A stretch of DNA of 5,539 bases from an archaeon. GTDB lineage: Archaea; Thermoproteota; Nitrososphaeria; Nitrososphaerales; Nitrosopumilaceae. The position numbers and the translations under genes are program-made. The notes under the pieces are model-generated. The model searched no databases. It was not told the origin of the DNA and saw only the letters and a list, made by a program, of their open reading frames with translations. The DNA lies in NCBI GenBank assembly GCA_021824845.1, contig JAKAJY010000145.1, forward strand, positions 1 to 5,539, read 5' to 3'. Each line of letters begins with the position of its first letter. The first letter of the stretch is position 1. Below, in pieces: positions 1 to 5,299 of the stretch.

Positions 1-168
1 GTCAAGTGCTTTACATGCAAGCTAAACGACAAAGTTGACGCCCAGCTAATAATGCTGGAGAGGACTCACCATGATCTATCTACCATAGAATTGATATCAA
101 AATTTGAGATACGCAAAAAACTTGCACTAAAGTCCGGCTCACCAATATCGATTAAAATTACACTCTAA
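1..168 (+). CDS. ribK: CTP-dependent riboflavin kinase, 3' end only
   Basis: An open frame enters from the left edge and ends at TAA (166-168), giving the last 55 residues. The pattern ERTHHD, then TIELIS, then IRKKLALKSG and a short final beta strand (ISIKITL) matches my memory of the C-terminus of the archaeal RibK/DUF120 family (an RT-H segment, an -EIIS/P- strand, LR-xL-L-xG). That family phosphorylates riboflavin to FMN using CTP, in the cytoplasm. The catalytic N-terminal part lies outside the window, as does any winged-helix extension, so activity cannot be judged. The gene converges on ribL, whose product makes FAD from FMN, and the two stop codons overlap by 4 bases. This neighbour supports the call. 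Identification rests on a short C-terminal match plus context. Confidence 0.72.
   Translation, partial: VKCFTCKLNDKVDAQLIMLERTHHDLSTIELISKFEIRKKLALKSGSPISIKITL
115..120 (-). terminator. possible T-run terminator for the lysine-dphB-ribL cluster
   Basis: Six consecutive T residues on the minus strand lie about 45 bases past the ribL stop, inside the antisense of the ribK 3' end. This is the longest T-run on that strand downstream of the cluster within the window. There is no hairpin. It is plausible as an archaeal U-rich stop signal only, and it implies that the convergent messages overlap. Confidence 0.25.
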
Positions 169-779
169 ATTCCGTGCAGGGCTTCGCCGTACTCTTTTTC
201 TATTTTAGAGCTAGAGTATTCGGGAATTGGGGATTGCAGTCTTGCTACTTTTACGTTTAGGCTCAGCGCCTTGCAACCATCAGTGATGAATTTTTCCTGA
301 TGCACCTGATCATAACCTAATGCGATGATGTCTGGCCTGACACGTGATACTGTCTTGAAAATGTCTCCCTCGTGACCAATCAGGCACAAGTCCACCATGG
401 ATAGTGCTCCGATTAGTTCCTGGCGTTGTTCTTCTGCATGCAGTGGGTGCCTTTTCTTCATCTTTACTGCGGTATTCCCAGTAGCAATCACCACGACCAG
501 TACGTCACCCAGTGCCTTTGCCGCATTTAGGGTGTAAATGTGGCCTGGGTGAATAATATCAAAGACACCGCCAGCCAATACTACATGTAAGGCGGTTCTG
601 CCAAATTCTGTCAGCGTCTTGGTCTCTGTGACTAGCGTATTTTTTTGCAGATTTGAAATTCTGTCATTGATGTAGGATTCTGATAGGTTTGTTTTCTTTA
701 TGCAGTGGGTGATTGGATCCTCGCCGGTAAGTGAGCAGACATACATTGATGCCAGTATGTTCTTGTCGATAATATCCAA
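165..779 (-). CDS. ribL: FAD synthase (RibL-type cytidylyltransferase-like) with N-terminal winged-helix-like extension
   Basis: This 204-residue protein is predicted to adenylylate FMN to FAD in the cytoplasm. Residues about 65-204 form a cytidylyltransferase-fold nucleotidyl transferase. The evidence is GGVFDIIHPGH at 70-80 with the HxGH signature at 77-80, a lysine-rich KMKKRHP loop (106-112), RPDIIALGYDQ (148-158) and a terminal SSSKI (189-193) in place of the usual ISS(T/S)-type motif. Typical archaeal RibL is only about 150 residues. The extra 60 or so N-terminal residues look like a small winged helix (helix, NLSESYINDRISNL recognition-like helix, then VTETKTLTEFG wing). The start is TTG at 777-779: an in-frame TGA at 798-800 blocks extension, and the next in-frame ATG (residue 12) would cut into the first helix. 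No clear Shine-Dalgarno sequence is visible. It is last in the lysine/dphB cluster, 37 bases after dphB. The glycerol-3-phosphate cytidylyltransferase family is the main alternative, but the adjacent ribK favours FAD synthase. Confidence 0.85.
   Translation of the reverse strand: MDIIDKNILASMYVCSLTGEDPITHCIKKTNLSESYINDRISNLQKNTLVTETKTLTEFGRTALHVVLAGGVFDIIHPGHIYTLNAAKALGDVLVVVIATGNTAVKMKKRHPLHAEEQRQELIGALSMVDLCLIGHEGDIFKTVSRVRPDIIALGYDQVHQEKFITDGCKALSLNVKVARLQSPIPEYSSSKIEKEYGEALHGI
194..207 (+). terminator. possible U-rich terminator for ribK
   Basis: The plus strand reads CTTTTTCTATTTTA about 26 bases after the ribK stop, inside the antisense of the ribL 3' end. Archaeal termination usually needs only such T-runs without a hairpin. 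The position fits, but short T-runs are common in this sequence, so support is weak. Confidence 0.28.
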
Positions 780-802
780 AGCATTACTTCTATGGGCTCA
801 CT

Positions 803-813
803 GTTTTTAATTT
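803..813 (-). promoter_or_regulatory. possible internal TATA-like box ahead of ribL
   Basis: On the minus strand the A/T-rich stretch AAATTAAAAAC lies in the 37-base gap between dphB and ribL. Its centre is about 29 bases from the TTG start at 779, the spacing expected for an archaeal promoter driving a leaderless message. No ribosome binding site is visible in the gap, which fits a leaderless start. The match to a TATA consensus is loose and the region is AT-rich anyway, so this is tentative. Confidence 0.22.
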
Positions 814-816
814 GTT

Positions 817-1854
817 CTATGGGATTTCTGGCTCGATTCCCTTTGCTATTCGCAGGGCGTCGACTAGGCCATCGGCATACCCGATTGATAATATTGCAAG
901 CTCATCTTGGCCTTGAGAGTAGAATCGTTCTGCGTCCTTGATGTATAGGTCTGCATTTTCCAATACTCCGGTAAACTCTTTTGAATCCTTGTAGTGTGGA
1001 GTTATTTGGTCTAGGGCACGTCGAACCATTGGAATGTATTTTTTCATCATCTGTGCAGATATCTTTTCTATCTTTGGGGTGTTGTCCTCTGGTGGCTCAA
1101 TGCATTCTGCTAGTGCCTTTAGCGCGTCTAATTCTGTAAAGTGCATCATGCCTGGAATGATTATTGTATGTGGTGCTTCTCCAAAATCTGTTTTGGATAA
1201 TGAAGAGAATCTACCTGCAATTATCTTTTGATTTTCTTGACCAATCCTTGATGCAACTATTCCGTAGGTATCGTCTGAGAAGACCTTTCTTACCTGCTCT
1301 TTTTCCTGAATTTTGAGGCTGACAATTGCATCTTTTGGGTCCAAAAAGAAGTTCTTGTTTTGATTCCATTCTAGTAATACTATGGTGTGGTTGCCAAGCT
1401 TTAGGTTCTCAAATATTGTATAATATGCAGTAGATGATGCGATTCCACTCATTATGGTGACTGTTTTACCGACCTTGTAAAAGTGCAAACCACACTCGCC
1501 GATCAGAGACGTAATGGCAGATGATCCATGGATGGTGTTTGTCTTGGTGCCATCAGAAATTGCACGAACACGCAATTCAATGTGTGTGGTTGCAATATAT
1601 GGATCACCATATGATAGTAAGGCCACCTGTTTTGTTTTTGCGGCCTCTAAGATTTCCTTTCCGTCTTCGACTAGCCATCTTGGGGCAAGCTTGAACTGGC
1701 CTTTTGTTAACTGCTCTAGGAATTTGGTTTCGTGTTCTTTCATTGGGCTTGTAAACTGCTCAAAATACACCGTATCTGATTCTGAAATTATTTTTTTTAT
1801 TTTATCGGATAGTGCTTCAGCCCCACCAATTCCAAGGCCTACAAACCAGAGCAT
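817..1854 (-). CDS. dphB: Diphthine synthase with C-terminal DUF357-like helical domain
   Basis: This SAM-dependent methyltransferase is expected to methylate the 3-carboxy-3-aminopropyl-histidine on archaeal elongation factor 2, the second step of diphthamide synthesis. Residues 1 to about 252 are a tetrapyrrole-methylase fold: LWFVGLGIGG at the N-terminus, SYGDPYIATTHIELRVRA (81-98), HGSSAITS (109-116), CGLHFYKVGKTVTI (121-134), a LLEW segment in place of the common LLD (160-163), and APHTIIIPGMMHFTELDAL near 227-245. These are hallmark DphB blocks. Usual archaeal DphB is about 255-265 residues, but this one has 345. The extra 85-90 residues are all-helical, with DLYIKDAERFYSQGQDELA followed by GYADGLVDAL (325-334), which resembles the archaeal family DUF357 (a domain of unknown function, otherwise seen alone). 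The ATG overlaps the lysK TAA by one base (TAATG) with no clear ribosome binding site, so it is probably translated by re-initiation. The methyltransferase call is firm; the domain-fusion call is a motif-level inference. Confidence 0.93.
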   Translation of the reverse strand: MLWFVGLGIGGAEALSDKIKKIISESDTVYFEQFTSPMKEHETKFLEQLTKGQFKLAPRWLVEDGKEILEAAKTKQVALLSYGDPYIATTHIELRVRAISDGTKTNTIHGSSAITSLIGECGLHFYKVGKTVTIMSGIASSTAYYTIFENLKLGNHTIVLLEWNQNKNFFLDPKDAIVSLKIQEKEQVRKVFSDDTYGIVASRIGQENQKIIAGRFSSLSKTDFGEAPHTIIIPGMMHFTELDALKALAECIEPPEDNTPKIEKISAQMMKKYIPMVRRALDQITPHYKDSKEFTGVLENADLYIKDAERFYSQGQDELAILSIGYADGLVDALRIAKGIEPEIP

Positions 1855-2984
1855 TACGTTTCGCTTTTGGAATCGTGCAGTCGTTTTAGATGATGTAATG
1901 TGTTTCTGATAACCTCAATTCCTCTTAGATATTCATTCATTGAGACTCGCTCATCTATGGTGTGAGATGCGTGTGGATCTCCTGGACCATATGTTACCAC
2001 CGGAACATTCCATAACGTACCAATGATGTTCATGTCTCCAGTTCCTGTCTTTCTGATTAGTGCCGGTCTTTTTCGCTCTACATCCATCACACCTAGGGTA
2101 AATGCACGAACTAGTGGCGAGTTCATTGGTGCCTCAAAGGGTTCTGTCTCATCAATTACTGAATACATTGCCTCTACTTGCTGCTTGTTTGCAAGCTCAC
2201 TTACCTTGGTGGATATTTTCTCTCCAACTGTCTTGCAGTTGAGTGTGACTGGAATTCTGATATCCATTATAGTATTGCATTCTTTTGGAGTTACATTGTG
2301 TGAGTCGCCTCCTTTGATCTCAGTTATGGTCGCAGTGAGCATCATTCCCTTTGATTTTCCTTCCTGGTTTTCCTCCAGTGCTTTTTTTAGCTCGCTGGTA
2401 AACTTCATGGCTTCCTCAATTGCGTTTTTTGCAAGCCATGGTGCGGATGCGTGGGCAGAGTCGCCTACATTGATTTTGAGGTTTATTGCAATTCTTCCCT
2501 TGTAAGCTATTGTGACATTAGTGATGCCGCTTGGCTCGCCAAAGACCGCGTAATCAATGTCAAGCTTTTGCTTTGCCAGATTTTTAATTCCAGTTGCATT
2601 TCCCTCCTCATCTACAGCTCCTACAAAAATTATTGTGCCGTTGTTTTTTTGTAGAGTGGATGCAGCTAGTAGCATTGCCATTAGTGGGGCCTTTGCATCA
2701 GACGCCCCACGCCCATACAAAAAGTCGCCTTCCTTTCTTACCTTGACTTTTCCCGGAACTGTATCCATGTGACCGCAAAGCAAAACTCGTGGCGAGCCGG
2801 AACCAATCGTTGCAATAAGATTTCCAACTTCGTCAATTTTGATATTATCAAATCCCAAGTCATCGCACTTGTCTGCCAGAAATTCTGCCATTGGCTTCTC
2901 AGCTAGCGATGGAGTGTAGAGCCTGAGTGCCTTTTCTAGCATCTTAATTGAGAATCTGGGGGTTATAGTAAATGACGAGTCCAT
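1854..2984 (-). CDS. lysK: LysW-lysine (and possibly LysW-ornithine) hydrolase, M20 metallopeptidase
   Basis: This enzyme catalyses the last step of the carrier route, cleaving the isopeptide-type bond to free lysine (or ornithine) and regenerate LysW. The 376-residue protein has the full M20 two-metal site: GHMDTVPG with H72 and D74, GRGASDAK with D96, DEEG with E126 and E127, FGEPS with E150, and ASHTIDE with H341. A lid/dimerisation domain lies between about residues 160 and 280 (YKGRIAINLKINVGDSAHAS at its start). The GRGASDAK-xPL and GDPHASHTIDE wording is typical of LysK/ArgE-like members. Context decides the substrate: it follows lysX by three bases (TAA AAA ATG) and precedes dphB with a one-base overlap. 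Generic ArgE or DapE are alternatives by fold, but the adjacent lysW and lysX argue for LysK. All metal and catalytic residues appear intact. In Sulfolobus and Thermococcus the same enzyme also serves arginine synthesis, so dual use here is possible but not shown. Confidence 0.93.
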   Translation of the reverse strand: MDSSFTITPRFSIKMLEKALRLYTPSLAEKPMAEFLADKCDDLGFDNIKIDEVGNLIATIGSGSPRVLLCGHMDTVPGKVKVRKEGDFLYGRGASDAKAPLMAMLLAASTLQKNNGTIIFVGAVDEEGNATGIKNLAKQKLDIDYAVFGEPSGITNVTIAYKGRIAINLKINVGDSAHASAPWLAKNAIEEAMKFTSELKKALEENQEGKSKGMMLTATITEIKGGDSHNVTPKECNTIMDIRIPVTLNCKTVGEKISTKVSELANKQQVEAMYSVIDETEPFEAPMNSPLVRAFTLGVMDVERKRPALIRKTGTGDMNIIGTLWNVPVVTYGPGDPHASHTIDERVSMNEYLRGIEVIRNTLHHLKRLHDSKSET

Positions 2985-2987
2985 TTT

Positions 2988-3833
2988 TTATTTTCCTGAT
3001 TTTACTGCGTATTCTAAAATCTTTCCAGCAATGTCTACGCCTGTCACTCGAGCTACGTTTCTGTATTCCGTGGTGTTGTTGATTTCATGAACTACCAAAC
3101 CTCGCTCCTCACTCTCCATTAGGTCAATTCCTACAATTTGGCCCTTGACTGAGTCCTTTGCCTTGATGCATATTTCTTCCAGCTCTGGGGTTATTTTGCA
3201 GATCTCGGCAGTGCCTCCCAAGTGCGTGTTTGTCTTCCAGTTTTCTGTGGTGGAATTTCGATATATTGCACCAGCCACCGTATCTCCAATTACAATAGCT
3301 CGGATGTCCCGTGGAGGTCTTTGCACAAATTCCTCCAAATAATGAATCTGGTAAATTGGATACATTTTCTCTCGCTCTTCTATGATTCCTTCTGCGGCTT
3401 CCTTGTTGTTTAGTCTCTGGACCATCCTGCCCCAGCTTCCAACGGTTGGCTTGATCACTTTGGGATAGCCTATTGTATCGAGGGCAGCAAGTGCCGAATC
3501 CTTGGAAAATGCTATGCTGACATATGGGGTTTCAATTCCTGCGTTTTTTAGCAACATGTGGGTGAAGAGCTTGTTGCCTGCATAGACTCCACAATACAAA
3601 GAATTGATAACATTTGCACCCATTCCCTCCAGTGCCGCAGTTGCATGCAGGTTTCTGTAATAACTTACACATCTTTGCAGTACCGTTTGGTATTGGGATT
3701 TCTTATCAACATCTAAAACAAGGCTCTTACAATCTACCATCTCGATCTTGATGCCCATCTTGGTTGCAGCTTCCGTCAGGGCTTTTTCTTCTGGTCGAAT
3801 TGTGTCGTAGAGAACCGTTATCGGGGAGCTCAC
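2988..3833 (-). CDS. lysX: 2-aminoadipate--LysW ligase, ATP-grasp (RimK-like)
   Basis: This ATP-dependent ligase joins the alpha-amino group of 2-aminoadipate to the C-terminus of the carrier protein LysW, protecting it for the later reductive steps. The 281-residue length is normal. Visible ATP-grasp features are TPYVSIAFS (102-110), PKVIKPTVGSWGRMV with its glycine-rich loop (124-138), EEFVQRPPRDIRAIVIGD (167-184), TENWKTNTHLGGTAEIC (196-212), GIDLME (235-240) and the metal/substrate segment HEINNTTEYRN (249-259). These match the LysX/ArgX branch, not ribosomal RimK. The GTG start (3831-3833) overlaps the lysW stop as GTGA, and a good Shine-Dalgarno (GGAGAGGA) lies nine bases upstream inside lysW. 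I cannot decide from sequence alone whether it uses only aminoadipate or also glutamate (ArgX activity, leading to arginine). No separate argX is in view. Confidence 0.93.
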   Translation of the reverse strand: MSSPITVLYDTIRPEEKALTEAATKMGIKIEMVDCKSLVLDVDKKSQYQTVLQRCVSYYRNLHATAALEGMGANVINSLYCGVYAGNKLFTHMLLKNAGIETPYVSIAFSKDSALAALDTIGYPKVIKPTVGSWGRMVQRLNNKEAAEGIIEEREKMYPIYQIHYLEEFVQRPPRDIRAIVIGDTVAGAIYRNSTTENWKTNTHLGGTAEICKITPELEEICIKAKDSVKGQIVGIDLMESEERGLVVHEINNTTEYRNVARVTGVDIAGKILEYAVKSGK

Positions 3834-3997
3834 TGGCCCCAGTCCTCTCCGACGCTTTGAGCTGGTTTTAGCCCAAATCCGCCTGGAGATTTGATTATCT
3901 CAAAGCTTGCACCACAATCGGGACAAGTTACAAGCTCGCCTTCTAGGGCATCACTTGGAATTGAAATATCTGAATCACATTCAGCACATTTTGCCAT
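3830..3997 (-). CDS. lysW: LysW amino-group carrier protein (55 aa) with unusual C-terminal Gln
   Basis: LysW is the small acidic carrier to which aminoadipate, and the later intermediates, are attached during lysine synthesis. The translation begins MAKCAECDSDISIPSDALEG and has two zinc-binding cysteine pairs, CAEC (C4, C7) and CPDC (C25, C28). A short hinge SPGGFGLKPAQ follows, and the protein ends in VGEDWGQ. Length and layout match LysW, which is normally about 54-60 residues. The family's C-terminus is EDWGE, whose final glutamate side chain is the attachment point. Here the last codon is CAG (3833-3835), so it is glutamine, with TGA directly after. The start is ATG at 3995-3997, two bases after the homocitrate synthase stop, with AAGGAT six to seven bases upstream. 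The 3' end overlaps lysX by four bases. Identity is firm from the motifs and neighbours; whether the Gln form is charged directly is open. Confidence 0.94.
   Translation of the reverse strand: MAKCAECDSDISIPSDALEGELVTCPDCGASFEIIKSPGGFGLKPAQSVGEDWGQ
3843..3850 (-). promoter_or_regulatory. ribosome binding site for lysX inside lysW
   Basis: The minus strand reads GGAGAGGA, nine bases before the lysX GTG. It is an excellent Shine-Dalgarno sequence and supports the GTG start. The same bases are the G-E-D codons of the carrier's conserved C-terminal motif, so one stretch serves coding and initiation together. Confidence 0.7.
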
Positions 3998-3999
3998 GG

Positions 4000-5181
4000 T
4001 TAATCCTTACTGCTTTTTGCGTCATTAATTATCTTTCTTTCAAGCTTGCCATCAAGTGGGATTTCCAATAGGTCGCCCATTCTGAGGTTTTTAAGCCCGG
4101 CAGCAACTGCCTTTGCCTGCTCGTCATTTTTTGGCAAGCCCAATAATGACATCAAATATGCTGATCCGCCCTTTCCTGCCAGCTCTCCAAAGACTATCTT
4201 ACGTCTGTTCCCTACCACTCTTGGTGGAATTGGCTCATAGGCTGCTGGATTTCTGAGTATTGCAGACAAGTGAGTTCCTGCCTTGTGCTTGTAGGCTGTT
4301 GGCCCAACAAGCGGCTTTGAGTCATATGGCACGATTCCGGTGTATTCTTCGATTAGCCTGGATAGGTCAGTTAGCATGTCTAGTCTGAAATCATTTGGTG
4401 ATTTGTAAAGATAGGTCATGGCAACTGCTACTTCTGCCAGAGATGGGATTCCTGTTCGCTCACCAATTCCATCAATCGTGGTGTGGATTTGGTCAGCTCC
4501 TGCATCAACTCCGGCAAATGCGTTTGCCACTGCCAACCCAATGTCGTTGTGACAGTGAACATCAAGTGGTACTTTGATCTTTTCTTTGACCATTTTAACA
4601 AAATTGAACATGCCTCTTGGTCTCATTATTCCAACGGTGTCTGGCAGACTGATTCTGTCAACGCCGGCTTCTTCGATTGCCTTGCAAACCTTGAGTAGGA
4701 ATTCTGGATCAGCTCTGGAGCCGTCCTCTACGGTAAATCGCATCTTTAGTCCATGGGACTTTGCATACTCTACTGTTTCGACTGCACGCCTTAGTGCTTC
4801 CTCTCGAGTGATTCTGAGCTTGTCCTTTAGGTGAATGTCTGATATTCCAAGATATGTGGCAGTCCACTTTGGATCACACTTTAGTGCAACATCGACGTCT
4901 TCCTTCAGTGCACGAACGTGTGCTACAATGTCTGCCTTGAGGCCTTGCTTGATGATTGTCTTTGTTGCCTCAAAATGATCCTCTGATACTACTGGTGAAA
5001 TCTCAATTTGGTCTACACCGAAATAATCAAGCATCCATGCGATTTGGATTCTTTGCTTGTTGGTAAATGTGACTCCTGGGTGCTGTTCTCCCTCTCGTAA
5101 TGTGCTATCTAGTACGTGGATTCTTCGTGGCTTTTTGTCGTACTCGTTGTACAGATGCGCGTAATAGTTTGGGTCACTCAT
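4000..5181 (-). CDS. Homocitrate synthase (LeuA/HCS family)
   Basis: The enzyme condenses acetyl-CoA with 2-oxoglutarate to homocitrate, the committing step of aminoadipate-type lysine synthesis. Counting from the ATG at 5179-5181 it has 393 residues. A TIM barrel spans about 20-285 with LDSTLREGEQHPG (catalytic Arg-Glu and first metal Asp at 25-30), YLGISDIHLK (110-119), RFTVEDGSR (148-156), LPDTVG, DVHCHND with metal histidines 209 and 211, and DGIGERTGIPSLAEV. HKAGTHLSAILRNP (299-312) begins the C-terminal accessory region. The LREGEQHPG, GISDIHLK and HKAGTH wording favours homocitrate synthase over isopropylmalate or citramalate synthase, and the adjacent lysW-lysX-lysK agrees. There is no obvious long allosteric LeuA-dimer domain. 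An in-frame TTG at 5196 would add five residues. I prefer the ATG because a TATA box centred near 5212 predicts transcription starting around 5186, downstream of that TTG. Substrate choice is inferred, not proven. Confidence 0.88.
   Translation of the reverse strand: MSDPNYYAHLYNEYDKKPRRIHVLDSTLREGEQHPGVTFTNKQRIQIAWMLDYFGVDQIEISPVVSEDHFEATKTIIKQGLKADIVAHVRALKEDVDVALKCDPKWTATYLGISDIHLKDKLRITREEALRRAVETVEYAKSHGLKMRFTVEDGSRADPEFLLKVCKAIEEAGVDRISLPDTVGIMRPRGMFNFVKMVKEKIKVPLDVHCHNDIGLAVANAFAGVDAGADQIHTTIDGIGERTGIPSLAEVAVAMTYLYKSPNDFRLDMLTDLSRLIEEYTGIVPYDSKPLVGPTAYKHKAGTHLSAILRNPAAYEPIPPRVVGNRRKIVFGELAGKGGSAYLMSLLGLPKNDEQAKAVAAGLKNLRMGDLLEIPLDGKLERKIINDAKSSKD
4003..4008 (-). promoter_or_regulatory. 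ribosome binding site for lysW
   Basis: AAGGAT on the minus strand, in the last two sense codons of the upstream gene, lies about six bases before the ATG at 3997. It supports that start and tight coupling between homocitrate synthase and LysW translation. Confidence 0.5.
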
Positions 5182-5208
5182 TTGCAGAGTTAACAAGCCG
5201 TAATACCT

Positions 5209-5216
5209 GTTATAAA
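5209..5216 (-). promoter_or_regulatory. TATA box of the homocitrate synthase-lysWXK cluster
   Basis: The minus strand carries TTTATAAC, close to the archaeal TATA consensus. Its centre is about 26 bases before position 5186, which would give a leader of only about five bases before the ATG at 5181. This is a typical archaeal near-leaderless arrangement, and no Shine-Dalgarno is seen ahead of that ATG. It is the only good TATA candidate in the 118-base gap and is probably the main promoter for the downstream genes. Confidence 0.62.
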
Positions 5217-5233
5217 CATATTCGTACTAAAAA

Positions 5234-5251
5234 CGGCTAGTATCAGAGAAA
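5234..5251. repeat. direct repeat copy 1 upstream of the lysine cluster
   Basis: The plus strand reads CGGCTAGTATCAGAGAAA. A second copy at 5265-5282 matches at 15 of 18 positions, 31 bases away start to start, or about three helical turns. This copy ends 18 bases upstream of the TATA box, where an activator could bind. It is a candidate operator; the binding protein is unknown. Confidence 0.5.
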
Positions 5252-5264
5252 TTGAGTTATTTTT

Positions 5265-5282
5265 CGGCTAAAAGCAGAGAAA
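5265..5282. repeat. direct repeat copy 2 upstream of the lysine cluster
   Basis: The plus strand reads CGGCTAAAAGCAGAGAAA, the partner of the copy at 5234-5251 with three mismatches in the middle. It lies between the RAM-domain gene stop (5300) and the promoter. The conserved outer blocks are CGGCTA and CAGAGAAA. Confidence 0.5.
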
Positions 5283-5299
5283 CTAGTCCGTTTTTCGTC

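Larger units (their letters stand above)
5229..5295 (-). terminator. interrupted inverted repeat ending in T-run, possible terminator of the RAM-domain gene or operator
   Basis: AAAAACGGCTAGT at 5229-5241 can pair with ACTAGTCCGTTTTT at 5282-5295. This gives 13 base pairs with one bulged T at 5287, around a 40-base loop. On the minus strand the structure starts 4 bases after the RAM gene stop and ends in TTTTT (5229-5233), as a terminator would. The loop is long for a terminator and archaea rarely need hairpins, so it may instead be a paired DNA-binding element. It overlaps both direct-repeat copies. Confidence 0.38.

Noticed and set aside
1514..1909. A 131-codon plus-strand open frame antisense to the dphB 5' half and crossing the lysK-dphB junction
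   Set aside because: The opposite strand carries clear DphB motifs through the whole stretch; no promoter or ribosome binding site was seen for this frame.
2023..2505. A 160-codon open frame on the plus strand opposite lysK
   Set aside because: It lies wholly antisense to a gene with an intact M20 metal site, has hydrophobic/serine-rich low-information composition typical of a shadow frame, and resembles no family I know.
4574..4834. An 86-codon plus-strand open frame inside the homocitrate synthase gene
   Set aside because: It is antisense to the conserved TIM-barrel core and shows no recognisable motif.
4000..5181. Calling this gene 2-isopropylmalate synthase (leuA) or citramalate synthase
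   Set aside because: Family motifs overlap, but LREGEQHPG, GISDIHLK and HKAGTH, the lack of a clear LeuA-dimer domain and the adjacent lysW-lysX-lysK favour homocitrate synthase. Substrate is still not proven.
5229..5295. The paired repeats as a CRISPR remnant or insertion-sequence ends
   Set aside because: There are only two imperfect copies with a 13-base gap, no spacer-sized regularity, no transposase and no flanking target duplication.
5182..5299. A lysine riboswitch upstream of the lysine cluster
   Set aside because: The TATA box leaves a leader of only about five bases, far too short for an L-box aptamer, and no such aptamer structure is visible.
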